DNA from: Mucilaginibacter sp. L196
Lineage (GTDB): Bacteria > Bacteroidota > Bacteroidia > Sphingobacteriales > Sphingobacteriaceae
Length of the DNA: 64,000 bases
Reading direction: 5' to 3'
Assembly: GCF_009765905.1 (NCBI RefSeq)
Contig: NZ_LMUO01000009.1
Coordinates: forward strand, 818,252 to 882,251
In this document: in pieces, positions 17,710 to 27,059 of the stretch
Layout of the letters: every line of letters starts with the position of its first letter
How positions within the stretch are numbered: position 1 is the first letter of the stretch
Translations under genes and position numbers: made by a program
The notes under the pieces: generated by a model
Database searches by the model: none
Seen by the model: the letters and a program-made list of their open reading frames with translations, nothing else
What the model was told of the DNA's origin: nothing

Positions 17710-19059
17710 GTGGAGAATAAAATTAAGATATTGGCGAATGTTCTCGTCATTGATGATGAAAAAAACCTGGCATCCCTAATTGCAAGGACGCTGGAACTGG
17801 AAGGATTTAAAGTTTTTCAAACTAACACAGCTAAGGAAGGACTAAAAGTTTTAATGCTTGAGGAGATTCACGTAGTATTGAGCGATGTTAAACTACCCGA
17901 TATTAATGGAGTTGAACTAGTAAAGCTTATAAAAGAGAAAAAGCCCTATGTTGAGGTGATTAGCCTCACAGCCTACGGCACCATAGCCGATGGAGTTTTG
18001 GCCATAAAAAATGGCGGCTTTGATTACATAACCAAAGGCGACGATAACCACAAAATAATCCCGCTCACTTATAAAGCTGCTGAAAAAGCGCAACTACAAT
18101 TACGGGTTTTTAATTTAGAGGCACGTATAAGCGGTAAGTATAGTTTTGATAACATACTTGGCCGTTCAAAAGCTATTTTGGATGCGGTAGAGATCGCCAA
18201 AAAAGTAGCACCTACGGATACAACCGTGTTATTGCTTGGCGAAACCGGTACAGGCAAAGAGGTATTTGCCGAAGCAATCCATTATGATAGTCCCCGCCAT
18301 TTGCAGCCTTTTGTTGCGGTTAATTGCAGTAGCTTTCCGCCCGATTTATTGGAAAGTGAGTTATTCGGCTACAAGGCCGGATCATTCACGGGTGCGGTAA
18401 AAGACAAGAAAGGCTTATTTGAAGAGGCCAACAATGGCACCATTTTTTTAGATGAAATAGGCGAAATGAGTCTGGAGCTGCAAGCCAAACTACTGCGCGT
18501 ATTGGAAAGCCGTAGTTTTATTAAAATAGGGGATACGCAAACCACAAAAGTAAATATCCGAATACTGGCAGCAACCAACCGTGACTTGCAACAGGAAGCT
18601 GAAGAAGGACGATTTAGGTTAGACCTGTTTTACCGATTATCTGTATTCACCATCAACCTGCCATCGCTAAATGATCGCAAGGCCGATATTGAATTACTGG
18701 CCAAACATTACCTGAAGCAATTTAGCGCTAAAGTAAATATGCGTATTGAGCGCATGAGCGATGAGTTTATATACATGCTCACCCAACACACCTGGAAAGG
18801 TAATGTGCGGGAATTGAAAAACGTAATTGAGCGGGTAGTGATACTGGCTGAAAATGGTGTGATCAGTTCCGACTTGTTACCGGTAGAATTCAAAACAGCT
18901 CATGTTGAAAAAGATGCGCTCGACCTGGAATCTATCGAAAAACAACATATCTATAAAGTGTTAAACCATACCCATGGTAATAAAACCGAAGCAGCAAGGT
19001 TATTGGCCATTGGTTTAACCACCCTTTACCGCAAACTCGATCAATACAAAATAGTGTAA
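17710..19059 (+). CDS. Sigma-54-dependent response regulator (probable regulator of kdp)
   Basis: This is an NtrC-class protein of 449 residues. The receiver domain has D15, D16, phospho-acceptor D59 (LSDVKLPD), T87 and K109. The AAA+ domain has Walker A GETGTGKE (177-184) and the sigma-54 contact loop as GSFTGA (224-229), a Ser variant of GAFTGA. The C-terminus has a Fis-type HTH (GNKTEAARLL). The start is GTG at 17710, since a stop codon in frame lies just upstream. It is followed by a terminator, a sigma-54-like promoter and the kdp operon, which ends with a histidine kinase. It probably replaces the OmpR-type KdpE of other bacteria as activator of potassium uptake. Confidence 0.88.
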   Translation: MENKIKILANVLVIDDEKNLASLIARTLELEGFKVFQTNTAKEGLKVLMLEEIHVVLSDVKLPDINGVELVKLIKEKKPYVEVISLTAYGTIADGVLAIKNGGFDYITKGDDNHKIIPLTYKAAEKAQLQLRVFNLEARISGKYSFDNILGRSKAILDAVEIAKKVAPTDTTVLLLGETGTGKEVFAEAIHYDSPRHLQPFVAVNCSSFPPDLLESELFGYKAGSFTGAVKDKKGLFEEANNGTIFLDEIGEMSLELQAKLLRVLESRSFIKIGDTQTTKVNIRILAATNRDLQQEAEEGRFRLDLFYRLSVFTINLPSLNDRKADIELLAKHYLKQFSAKVNMRIERMSDEFIYMLTQHTWKGNVRELKNVIERVVILAENGVISSDLLPVEFKTAHVEKDALDLESIEKQHIYKVLNHTHGNKTEAARLLAIGLTTLYRKLDQYKIV

Positions 19060-19080
19060 TAACCCTACCATTACGGTAAA

Positions 19081-19110
19081 AGACCCTTCCATTTTGGTAG
19101 GGTCTTTTTT
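19081..19110 (+). terminator. Intrinsic terminator after the response regulator
   Basis: AGACCCTTCC pairs with GGTAGGGTCT (one mismatch) around a 4-5 nt loop and ends in TTTTTT. It separates the regulator gene from kdp. The right arm also contains the GGTAGGG inverse of the CCCTACC site. Confidence 0.8.
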
Positions 19111-19187
19111 GTTGGTGATATTTTGTTTTTAATTACTAACTGTATAATAGTTTGATTTAAAGGCTTTTGTACGTAAATTGTTTTTTG

Positions 19188-19203
19188 TGGCATCAGCTTG
19201 GTA
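19188..19203 (+). promoter_or_regulatory. Candidate sigma-54 promoter of the kdp operon
   Basis: TGGCATCAGCTTGGTA resembles the consensus TGGCAC-N5-TTGCW. The -24 element TGGCA is intact, but the -12 element reads TGG(T) instead of TTGC. It lies 32 bp before the first small ORF, a suitable distance. Being directly downstream of a sigma-54-type regulator strengthens the case. The imperfect -12 box lowers confidence. Confidence 0.45.
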
Positions 19204-19235
19204 TATGCCCATATAAATAAAAAAACAAACATATT

Positions 19236-19328
19236 ATGGATATCACACTCACCATCGTTTATCTGCTTGTATTTGTAGTCGTCTTCTGGCTCTTTTTCAA
19301 ATCCGTTAATTACTTCGAAAAAATTTAA
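19236..19328 (+). CDS. Small membrane protein upstream of kdpF (30 aa)
   Basis: An ATG-started frame of 30 codons precedes kdpF by 5 bp. The product begins MDITLTIVYLLV, has one strongly hydrophobic helix (about residues 5-21) and ends in a basic/aromatic tail KSVNYFEKI. It looks like a second KdpF-sized single-pass inner-membrane peptide, but its sequence differs from KdpF. It is the first frame after the candidate sigma-54 promoter. KdpF stabilises the KdpABC complex in E. coli; whether this peptide joins the same complex is a guess. I do not recognise a named family. Confidence 0.65.
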   Translation: MDITLTIVYLLVFVVVFWLFFKSVNYFEKI

Positions 19329-19333
19329 ACACC

Positions 19334-19411
19334 ATGATCGCATTATTCTTTGTAGCCATTGCAGTTTTCATATACATGGTATATGTACTGCTTAAACCCG
19401 AAAGATTTTAA
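19334..19411 (+). CDS. kdpF: Potassium-transporting ATPase subunit F
   Basis: The 25-residue frame reads MIALFFVAIAVF then MVYVLLKPERF. This is the classic KdpF pattern: a single hydrophobic helix followed by LLKPE-F. KdpF is a small inner-membrane peptide that binds and stabilises KdpABC. It lies 5 bp after the 30-aa frame and 12 bp before kdpA. It is too short for most automatic gene callers. Confidence 0.85.
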   Translation: MIALFFVAIAVFIYMVYVLLKPERF

Positions 19412-19423
19412 ACTATAAAAACC

Positions 19424-21139
19424 ATGAATACAGAATACATAGGTATAATTTTTATGTACCTGGCCACCGTAGCGCTGGCCATACCACTTGGTAAATACAT
19501 TGCCAAAGTATTTAAGGGCGAACACACCTGGCTTGATTTTATGGCCCCGGTGGAAAGGTTCATCTTTAAAATCGCAGGCATCGACCCTAACCGTGAGATG
19601 AACTGGAAACAACATTTAAAAGCATTATTAACCATTAACGTTATATGGTTATTTTATGCTTTCTTTTGCTTGTTGTTCCAATCGCATTTACCATTAAACC
19701 CTGATGGTAACCCGAACCAATCTCCTGATCTTGCTTTTAATACAGCATTAAGCTTTCTAACCAACACCAACCTTCAGGATTACTCAGGCGAATCACTTGC
19801 AACTTACTTTACACAACATTTTGTGTTTATGTTCCTGCATTTTGTTAGTGCCGCAACAGGTTTAGCTGCCATGATGGTAGTGTTTAAAGCAATGAAAGAT
19901 AAGATTACCGACAAGCTTGGTAACTTCTGGGATTTCTTCCTGAAATCAATCACCCGTGTGTTATTACCTATCAGCTTTGTAGTAGCTATTATATTAGCTT
20001 TCAATGGCACACCAACCAGCTATAAAGGCAAGGTTGCAGTAATTGGACTACAAGGCGATACCGTGCACGTTTCGCGTGGACCGGTTGCTGCCATGGTTGC
20101 TATAAAGCAAGTTGGTTCAAACGGTGGTGGCTGGTTTGGCGTTAACTCCGCACATCCGCTTGAAAATCCAAACTACTTAACAAATATAGTTGAGAACATC
20201 AGCATTATATTAATTCCTATCGCTTTAGTATTCGCGTTAGGTTATTATCTAAATAAGAGGAAACTGGCCTTGGTTATTTTCGGGGTCATGACTATCGGCT
20301 TCCTGGCTATGCTATACCCGTCGGTGAATGCTGAAGTTGGCGGCAACCCTGCCATTGCACACATGGGGATTAGTCAGCCCGGCGGTTCAATGGAAGGCAA
20401 GGAAGTACGCTTCGGCGCTGCCGCTTCAGCTTACTGGGGCATTACTACTACTGTAACCTCAAATGGTTCAGTAAACTCCATGCATGATAGCATGATGCCG
20501 GTATCAGGTATGGCACAGATGTTTGATATGATGATCAACGCCTTTTATGGTGGTGTAGGTGTAGGTTTCCTTAACTTCTATATTTTCATCATCATCGCGG
20601 TATTTATTTCCGGCTTGATGGTTGGGCGAACACCTGAATTTATGGGGCGCAAAATTGAAGCCCGTGAAATGAAGATCGCTTCGCTGATAGCCTTGTTGCA
20701 CCCATTTGTAATATTAGTAGGCACAGCCATAGCAACATATGTGCTGGTTCACTTTGCTGGTGCAGCTTGGGCAACTAAGCCATCTGCATGGTTAAATAAC
20801 CCTGGCTTCCATGGTTTCTCCGAGATGTTGTATCAATACACATCCAGCGCGGCTAATAACGGTTCGGGCTATGCGGGGCTTACCGCCAACAATATATTCT
20901 GGAATGTAAGTACCGGCCTGGTTATCTTCATATCTCGCTTCCTGCCTATTATTGGCCCGGTTGCTATTGCAGGTATCTTAGCCAACAAAAAATTCGTACC
21001 AGAATCAGCAGGAACCTTAAAAACCGATACAGGCACTTTTGGGGTGATGGTATTAGCTGTAATAGTTATTGTTGCCGCGTTAGCCTTCTTCCCTGCTTTA
21101 ACCTTAGGCCCAATAGCCGAACATTTCTCAATCAAATAA
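19424..21139 (+). CDS. kdpA: Potassium-transporting ATPase potassium-binding subunit
   Basis: The 571 residues fit KdpA. This is the SKT-superfamily channel-like subunit, with four repeated pore-loop units and ten or more membrane helices. Filter-like segments are visible, such as TNLQDYSGES, KQVGSNGGGWFGVNSAHP and TVTSNGSVNSMHDS. KdpA selects potassium from the periplasm and passes it through an internal tunnel to KdpB. It is part of the operon kdpFABC, with 12 bp to kdpB. No odd features were seen. Confidence 0.96.
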   Translation: MNTEYIGIIFMYLATVALAIPLGKYIAKVFKGEHTWLDFMAPVERFIFKIAGIDPNREMNWKQHLKALLTINVIWLFYAFFCLLFQSHLPLNPDGNPNQSPDLAFNTALSFLTNTNLQDYSGESLATYFTQHFVFMFLHFVSAATGLAAMMVVFKAMKDKITDKLGNFWDFFLKSITRVLLPISFVVAIILAFNGTPTSYKGKVAVIGLQGDTVHVSRGPVAAMVAIKQVGSNGGGWFGVNSAHPLENPNYLTNIVENISIILIPIALVFALGYYLNKRKLALVIFGVMTIGFLAMLYPSVNAEVGGNPAIAHMGISQPGGSMEGKEVRFGAAASAYWGITTTVTSNGSVNSMHDSMMPVSGMAQMFDMMINAFYGGVGVGFLNFYIFIIIAVFISGLMVGRTPEFMGRKIEAREMKIASLIALLHPFVILVGTAIATYVLVHFAGAAWATKPSAWLNNPGFHGFSEMLYQYTSSAANNGSGYAGLTANNIFWNVSTGLVIFISRFLPIIGPVAIAGILANKKFVPESAGTLKTDTGTFGVMVLAVIVIVAALAFFPALTLGPIAEHFSIK

Positions 21140-21151
21140 TAGATATCAACC

Positions 21152-23182
21152 ATGAAATCTGATAAAAATACATTATTCCAGGCTGATCAGATGAAAGATG
21201 CCTTTTTGCAATCCTTCATCAAGCTTGATCCACGTATACTGGTACGTAACCCCGTAATGTTTACGGTGGAGATAGGCACAGTTGTAATGCTTATCGTAAC
21301 TATCTTCTCTTTCTCTAATGCAGGGCAGGGGAGTTGGGGTTACAACTTCACTATATTTTTAGTACTGTTTTTAACTGTACTGTTTGCCAACTTTGCCGAG
21401 GCAATTGCCGAAGCACGTGGCAAAGCACAGGCTGAAAGCTTGCGCAAAACACGTTCTGAAACTCCTGCCCGTTTATTGGTGGATGGTAAAGAACAAATCA
21501 TCATGTCGTCACTACTTAAAAAAGGCGATGTGTTTATCTGCGAAACTAATGATACCATCCCTACCGATGGCGAGATCATCGAGGGTATAGCTACTATTGA
21601 TGAATCTGCAATCACTGGCGAATCTGCTCCGGTAATCCGTGAGTCAGGCGGTGATAAATCATCGGTAACAGGTGGTACTAAAGTATTATCCGACAAAATT
21701 AAAGTGCAGGTTACTACACAACCTGGCGAAAGTTTCCTGGATAAGATGATCGCGTTGGTTGAAGGTGCATCACGCCAAAAAACCCCCAACGAAATTGCTT
21801 TAACAATTTTGTTAGCCGGTTTCACGCTGATATTCGTGATTGTTTGTATCACGCTGAAACCGTTTGGCGACTATGCGAACACGCCTATAACCATAGCGGC
21901 ATTTATATCCTTGTTTGTTTGTTTAATACCCACAACTATCGGTGGCCTTTTATCGGCCATCGGTATTGCTGGGATGGATAGAGCGTTACGTGCCAATGTA
22001 ATCACCAAATCGGGTAAAGCCGTTGAAACAGCAGGCGACCTTGATGTGCTTTTATTAGATAAAACAGGTACTATCACCATAGGTAACCGTAAAGCAACCA
22101 ACTTTTACCCTGCAAATGGTGTAAACGAGCATGACTTTATTAAAGCATGTGTTTTAAGCTCATTAGCAGATGAAACACCAGAAGGTAAATCCATTGTTGA
22201 ACTTGCCGAGCAAAACAAAAGCATGGTAGTAACCAAAGCACCTGCAGATTCGGTATTCATCAAATTTACTGCTGAAACCCGCTCAAGTGGTTTAGATACT
22301 CCTGATGGTTTACGTGTACGTAAAGGTGCTTTTGATTCTATCCGCACCATGGCTATCAATGCTGGTCACGCATTTCCTTCAGAGGTTGAAGCAAATGTAA
22401 AAACCATAGCTTCTAATGGCGGTACACCTTTGGTGGTATCACAAAACGAAGAGATATTAGGTGTTATTGAACTACAGGACATCATTAAACCCGGTATAGC
22501 CGAACGTTTTGAACGCTTGCGTCGCATGGGTGTTAAAACAGTAATGGTTACCGGTGATAACCCGCTAACAGCAAAATTTATAGCTGAAAAAGCTGGTGTA
22601 GATGATTTTATCGCGGAAGCAAAACCCGAAGATAAAATGAACTACATAAAAGTTGAGCAACAACAAGGTAAACTGGTAGCCATGATGGGCGACGGTACAA
22701 ATGATGCCCCCGCACTTGCCCAGGCAGATGTTGGCGTAGCCATGAACAGCGGTACCCAGGCTGCCAAAGAAGCCGGTAACATGGTGGATTTGGATAACGA
22801 CCCAACCAAACTGATTGAAATTGTGGAAATTGGTAAACAATTATTGATGACCCGTGGTACATTAACCACCTTCTCAATAGCGAATGACGTGGCTAAATAT
22901 TTTGCCATTGTGCCTGCATTGTTTATGGTATCAATACCTGCATTAAGGTCGTTGAACATTATGGATTTGCACAGCCCGCAATCAGCCATATTATCAGCGG
23001 TAATATTTAACGCTATCATTATCCCGATGCTGATACCATTGGCATTGCGCGGCGTTGAGTACAAAGCGATAGGAGCAAGCGCGTTATTACGCCGTAATTT
23101 GTTAATCTACGGTTTAGGTGGTGTGTTGATCCCGTTCATCGGCATCAAATTAATTGATCTTGCAGTAGGCGTATTTTTATAA
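21152..23182 (+). CDS. kdpB: Potassium-transporting P-type ATPase subunit B
   Basis: This 676-residue P-type ATPase has the phosphorylation site D303-K-T-G-T, the actuator motif TGES (around 155-158) and the hinge motif [18 protein letters not shown]. The short six- to seven-helix membrane domain is typical of KdpB. ATP hydrolysis drives the transfer of potassium received from KdpA into the cytoplasm. It lies between kdpA and kdpC in the expected order, and all key residues are present. Confidence 0.97.
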   Translation: MKSDKNTLFQADQMKDAFLQSFIKLDPRILVRNPVMFTVEIGTVVMLIVTIFSFSNAGQGSWGYNFTIFLVLFLTVLFANFAEAIAEARGKAQAESLRKTRSETPARLLVDGKEQIIMSSLLKKGDVFICETNDTIPTDGEIIEGIATIDESAITGESAPVIRESGGDKSSVTGGTKVLSDKIKVQVTTQPGESFLDKMIALVEGASRQKTPNEIALTILLAGFTLIFVIVCITLKPFGDYANTPITIAAFISLFVCLIPTTIGGLLSAIGIAGMDRALRANVITKSGKAVETAGDLDVLLLDKTGTITIGNRKATNFYPANGVNEHDFIKACVLSSLADETPEGKSIVELAEQNKSMVVTKAPADSVFIKFTAETRSSGLDTPDGLRVRKGAFDSIRTMAINAGHAFPSEVEANVKTIASNGGTPLVVSQNEEILGVIELQDIIKPGIAERFERLRRMGVKTVMVTGDNPLTAKFIAEKAGVDDFIAEAKPEDKMNYIKVEQQQGKLVAMMGDGTNDAPALAQADVGVAMNSGTQAAKEAGNMVDLDNDPTKLIEIVEIGKQLLMTRGTLTTFSIANDVAKYFAIVPALFMVSIPALRSLNIMDLHSPQSAILSAVIFNAIIIPMLIPLALRGVEYKAIGASALLRRNLLIYGLGGVLIPFIGIKLIDLAVGVFL

Positions 23183-23204
23183 CAGAATATTAATTTTAAA
23201 TAAA

Positions 23205-23768
23205 ATGAAAGCGTTTTTCTTACCATCCCTAAAACTAACTATCATATTGATAGTGTTATTAGCAGGAATATATCCATTAGCCATAGCCGGAATAGGTAAA
23301 TTTGCACCAGGGCACGGTGATGGTGAAACAGTTACTTACAACGGCCGTGTGGTTGGTTTTGCCAACATCGGTCAAAAGTTCACTAAGGATAAATATTTCT
23401 GGTCACGCCCGTCAGCTGCTAATTATCAGGCTGATGCGGGTTCCGGAACGAATAAAGGCCCAAGTAACCCTGATTATTTAAAAACGGTGAGCGCGGCTAT
23501 TGATACTTTTTTAAAGCACAACCCAACAGTAACCCGCTCGCAAATACCTGCCGAATTAGTTACCTCATCAGGTAGTGGCTTAGATCCCGACTTGTCACCA
23601 GCCGGGGCACAAATTCAGGTTGCCCGTATTGCTAAAGTCAGGAATATATCAGCAGATAAAATAAACAGCCTGATAGCAGCGAATACCGAAAAACCATTGT
23701 TAGGATTATTTGGCCCAGCTAAGGTCAACGTTCTAAAATTGAACGTAGCTTTGGATGAGATGAAATAA
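23205..23768 (+). CDS. kdpC: Potassium-transporting ATPase subunit C
   Basis: The 187 residues start with one membrane helix (LKLTIILIVLLAGIYPLAI) and continue as the periplasmic KdpC domain. Conserved stretches include FWSRPSAANYQADAGSGTNKGPSNPDYL, the region ELVTSSGSGLDPDLSPAGA, and the end LFGPAKVNVLKLNVALDE. KdpC stabilises the complex and aids ATP binding and affinity. It closes the structural kdp genes. A palindromic repeat separates it from the sensor genes. Confidence 0.96.
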   Translation: MKAFFLPSLKLTIILIVLLAGIYPLAIAGIGKFAPGHGDGETVTYNGRVVGFANIGQKFTKDKYFWSRPSAANYQADAGSGTNKGPSNPDYLKTVSAAIDTFLKHNPTVTRSQIPAELVTSSGSGLDPDLSPAGAQIQVARIAKVRNISADKINSLIAANTEKPLLGLFGPAKVNVLKLNVALDEMK

Positions 23769-23786
23769 AAGCAAAGGCCAGTGCGG

Positions 23787-23878
23787 TTCCCCTCTTGAGA
23801 GGGGGCAGGGGTGTGTTCATCGCTTAATGAACGCACCCCTGCCATCACACCATCCAATGCGCCCCCTCAAGAGGGGAA
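23787..23878. repeat. CCCCTCTTGAGAGGGG palindromic intergenic element
   Basis: The outer arm beginning TTCCCCTCTTGAG pairs with CTCAAGAGGGGAA at the right end. A nested inner stem GCAGGGGTGTGTTCAT/ATGAACGCACCCCTGC is also present. The G-rich left arm is two bases longer than the right. It sits between kdpC and the sensor gene. Similar elements are common between genes in Bacteroidota. Confidence 0.8.
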
Positions 23879-23930
23879 TAAAAAATACTCCGGCTGTAGC
23901 TAAAACTACAGCCGGTTAGTTCGTTAAATT

Positions 23931-25064
23931 ATGAGTGAAGAAGAAATTAAAGAGCATTCCGTTGAACACTTTCTTGATCTGGTAAAGCGGTCGAGGCGCG
24001 GAAAGTTTAAGATTTATATTGGTATGAGCGCCGGCGTGGGCAAAACGTACCGGATGCTGCAGGAGGCGCATGCCCTGCAACGTAATGGCATTGATGTGCA
24101 GATAGGCTATATTGAAACTCATAATCGTGCGGAAACCCATGCTTTGCTGGATGGACTAAAAGTCATTCCACGCAGAAAGATATTTTACAAAGGCAAAGAA
24201 TTGGAGGAGATGGATGCGCAACAGATCATGAACCGCCACCCCGAGGTGGTTATTGTTGATGAATTGGCGCACAGTAATATCGAAGGCAGCAAAAATAGTA
24301 AGCGCTGGCAGGATGTGCTGGATATTCTGGAATCAGGCATTAGTGTAATATCAGCCGTAAATATTCAACATTTAGAGAGCCTGAATGAAGAAATTCAATC
24401 CATTACCGGTATCCCGATTACTGAACGTATACCCGATAAAGTATTGGAGATGGCGGATGAGATAGTCAATATCGATTTGACCGCAGATGAACTTATTGAT
24501 CGGTTAAAAGATGGTAAGATCTACGAAAAATCAAAAGTTGAACGCGCACTACAGAATTTTTTCAGAAGTGATAAAATATTGCAGTTACGCGAAATAGCGC
24601 TAAAGGAAGTGGCACATCATTTAGAGCGAAAAATCGACATTGAAATCCCCAAACAAATAAAATTAAGACCCGAAAGGTTTTTAGCCTGCATATCATCAAA
24701 TGCTGAAACTTCGAAGATAGTGATCCGAAAAACTGCACGTTTAGCATCCTATTTCCATGCACCCTGGATAGTGCTTTATGTACAAAGCAGCAGCGAAAGT
24801 TTGGACAGGATAAAGCTGGATAAGCAAAGGCATTTGATAAACAACTTTAAGCTGGCCACCGAACTGGGGGCAGAATTATTGAAAGTAAAAAGCGATAAGA
24901 TAACCGCATCTATTATGAAGGTTGCCCAAGAACGGGAAATAACCACCATTTGTATTGGAAAACCGCATTTAAACCTGTTCCAGGTGATTTTGAGAACAAC
25001 CGTATTTAACCAGCTGCTTAAAAATTTAGCAGCTACAGAAACTGATTTAGTGATACTATCATGA
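23931..25064 (+). CDS. KdpD-like sensor, N-terminal half only (KdpD + USP domains)
   Basis: The 377 residues match the cytoplasmic N-terminal half of KdpD: Walker A GMSAGVGKT (31-39), a Walker B-like VVIVDELAHSN, and SAVNIQHLESLN. A universal-stress-protein-like domain follows (about 245-377), ending TDLVILS. The membrane helices and kinase domains of E. coli KdpD are missing. The next gene, overlapping by 4 bp, supplies a membrane histidine kinase. The two products probably form a split KdpD that senses potassium limitation or ionic strength. The split looks natural, since both frames are intact and coupled. Confidence 0.88.
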   Translation: MSEEEIKEHSVEHFLDLVKRSRRGKFKIYIGMSAGVGKTYRMLQEAHALQRNGIDVQIGYIETHNRAETHALLDGLKVIPRRKIFYKGKELEEMDAQQIMNRHPEVVIVDELAHSNIEGSKNSKRWQDVLDILESGISVISAVNIQHLESLNEEIQSITGIPITERIPDKVLEMADEIVNIDLTADELIDRLKDGKIYEKSKVERALQNFFRSDKILQLREIALKEVAHHLERKIDIEIPKQIKLRPERFLACISSNAETSKIVIRKTARLASYFHAPWIVLYVQSSSESLDRIKLDKQRHLINNFKLATELGAELLKVKSDKITASIMKVAQEREITTICIGKPHLNLFQVILRTTVFNQLLKNLAATETDLVILS

Positions 25065-26809
25065 AAGTAAAAAATAAACTCCGTTTAGGCTTTGGCTTTT
25101 TGTTTATTGTGGTGCTGTTTTTTGGCGCAGTGTCTTTATTCTACATCAATCAAATAGCTAATAGCGCTAAGGTTATTTTAAAAGATAACTACGAATCCCT
25201 CAATTATAGCAGGGAAATGCGAACTGTTTTGGATGATCAGGAACTTCCGCTTAGTGCTGCATCTGCGAATAGCTTTAATAAACAATTAGTACTGGAAGAA
25301 CATAATATTACTGAGCCGGGAGAGGGAGTAATGGCAAGCAACTTGCGTAAGGCCTTTACAGCGTTGCAAAATACAACAGATGCTGCCACGCTTAAACAAA
25401 CCGAAAAAAGTATCAGGAAATATCTGCGGGATATAGAGGTGGTAAATATGCGCGCTATTGTTATTAAAAATGAAAAGGCGCATAAGAATGTTGAGGATGC
25501 GGTAGTGTTTCTGGGTTTAGCCGGGGCGTTTACTTTCCTGGTTCTGTTTAGCTTTAGCGTAAATTTTCCGGGAATTATATCAAACCCTTTAAATGCGCTT
25601 TTAGAAGGGATAAGAGAGATCAGTCAAAAAAATTACGGGCAGCGCATTCATTTTGATAAGAGTGATGAGTTTGCCGAGGTTGCCAATGCCTTTAATGATA
25701 TGGCATCAAAGCTAAATGAATGGGAGAACAGCAACTTATCAAAAATAATGTCGGAAAAATCGCGCATTGAAACCATTATTGAGCAAATGCACGATGCCAT
25801 TATCGGTGTTAATGAAAAACATGAAATACTCTTCATCAATACAACAGCAAAAGCTATTTTGAATTTGGGTGAGGATAAGCTGACCGGAAAATTGGTTGGG
25901 GAGGTAAGTAAAAATAATGATCTGTTTAAATCCATTATCAACGGAGAAAAAGCTGACCGGGCGTTTAAAATTTTTGCCGAGGGTAAAGATTCATACTTCC
26001 AGCTAGAAACCCGTGAAATTTTAGTGCCAAACCTATCACCTACAGAAGGGCCTGTAAACATTGCCAAAAAATCGGTGGGTATAGTGTATATTCTTCGTAA
26101 TATAACTGAGTTTAAAGAGCGTGATGAGGCTAAAAGTAATTTTATAGCCACTATATCGCACGAGCTTAAAACCCCCATATCAGCCATTAAAATGAGTGCG
26201 GGATTATTGGCAGATACCCGCGTGGGGGCATTAAATTCTGAACAGAATCAATTAGTAAAACACATCAGCGGCGATGCGGAGCGTTTGCTTAAAATAACCT
26301 ATGAATTGTTGGATCTGTCGCAGGTAGAAACGGGAAACATCCAGCTAAATTTTGTACCGGCCAAGCCTGAAAAAATAATAGACTATGCGATAAAAGCCAT
26401 AAAGTTTGAAGCAGACCAAAAAGGTATTATCATAGAGCAGAGTGTAGCAGCCCATATTCCGGATGTTAATGCCGATGTGGAGAAAACCGCATGGGTAATG
26501 ATCAACTTTTTATCAAATGCCTTACGTTACAGTCCGCTTAAATCAAAAATAGCGGTTGATGTAAGTAAGAAAGCCAATATGATAGAATTCTCTGTAAAAG
26601 ATTTGGGTAAAGGGATTGATGATCAATATAAATCGCGATTATTCGACAGATATTTCCAGGTACCAACCGACGGCCAAAATAAATCCGGTTCGGGATTAGG
26701 GCTGGCTATATCTAAAGAATTTATAGCTGCGCAAGGCGGTGAAATTGGTGTAGAAAGTGAAGTTGGGGTAGGAAGTCGGTTTTATTTTACCTTACCGGCG
26801 GTAGCATAG
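25061..26809 (+). CDS. Membrane histidine kinase (HAMP-PAS-HisKA-HATPase)
   Basis: The 582 residues contain two membrane helices (about 8-28 and 150-172) around a helical periplasmic sensor. HAMP (about 173-225), PAS (about 235-345) and a HisKA dimer with H367 (TISHELKTP) follow. The HATPase domain has N-box NFLSNALRYSP, G1 DLGKGID and G2 GSGLGLAIS. It overlaps the KdpD-like gene by ATGA, so translation is coupled. It likely autophosphorylates and signals to the sigma-54 response regulator at 17710. The N-terminal 4-helix-like sensor is not part of classical KdpD. Confidence 0.9.
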   Translation: MKVKNKLRLGFGFLFIVVLFFGAVSLFYINQIANSAKVILKDNYESLNYSREMRTVLDDQELPLSAASANSFNKQLVLEEHNITEPGEGVMASNLRKAFTALQNTTDAATLKQTEKSIRKYLRDIEVVNMRAIVIKNEKAHKNVEDAVVFLGLAGAFTFLVLFSFSVNFPGIISNPLNALLEGIREISQKNYGQRIHFDKSDEFAEVANAFNDMASKLNEWENSNLSKIMSEKSRIETIIEQMHDAIIGVNEKHEILFINTTAKAILNLGEDKLTGKLVGEVSKNNDLFKSIINGEKADRAFKIFAEGKDSYFQLETREILVPNLSPTEGPVNIAKKSVGIVYILRNITEFKERDEAKSNFIATISHELKTPISAIKMSAGLLADTRVGALNSEQNQLVKHISGDAERLLKITYELLDLSQVETGNIQLNFVPAKPEKIIDYAIKAIKFEADQKGIIIEQSVAAHIPDVNADVEKTAWVMINFLSNALRYSPLKSKIAVDVSKKANMIEFSVKDLGKGIDDQYKSRLFDRYFQVPTDGQNKSGSGLGLAISKEFIAAQGGEIGVESEVGVGSRFYFTLPAVA

Positions 26810-26886
26810 TAGACATCTTAAAACAGCTTCTTAGATTTAGCTGTGGTGGTATTTTCCATGGGGGGAGGAAGATTAAACAAAATTGA

Positions 26887-26955
26887 CATTCTGAGCATTG
26901 CGAAGAATCTGTACGGTGTAAACTACTTTACAGATTCTTCGCAATGCTCAGAATG
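26887..26955. repeat. CATTCTGAG...CTCAGAATG palindromic repeat (family B)
   Basis: A perfect 27-bp inverted repeat has arms 26887-26913 and 26929-26955, with a 15-nt loop. It begins CATTCTGAGCATTGCGAAGA. It differs from family A but has similar size and placement, here between convergent transcription units after the histidine kinase. Confidence 0.9.
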
Positions 26956-27059
26956 ACAAATCATTTTCATGAAAAATCATTAGAAAAGAAGCAACCCTAA
27001 TTTTCCGAACACCTGTGGTGAAAATACCAACCACATGCTGTAGTGTAAAGCATAAGTAT

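Noticed and set aside
21340..21852. 170-residue minus-strand frame inside kdpB
   Set aside because: It runs antisense to conserved kdpB codons; its length is explained by codon bias in the true frame.
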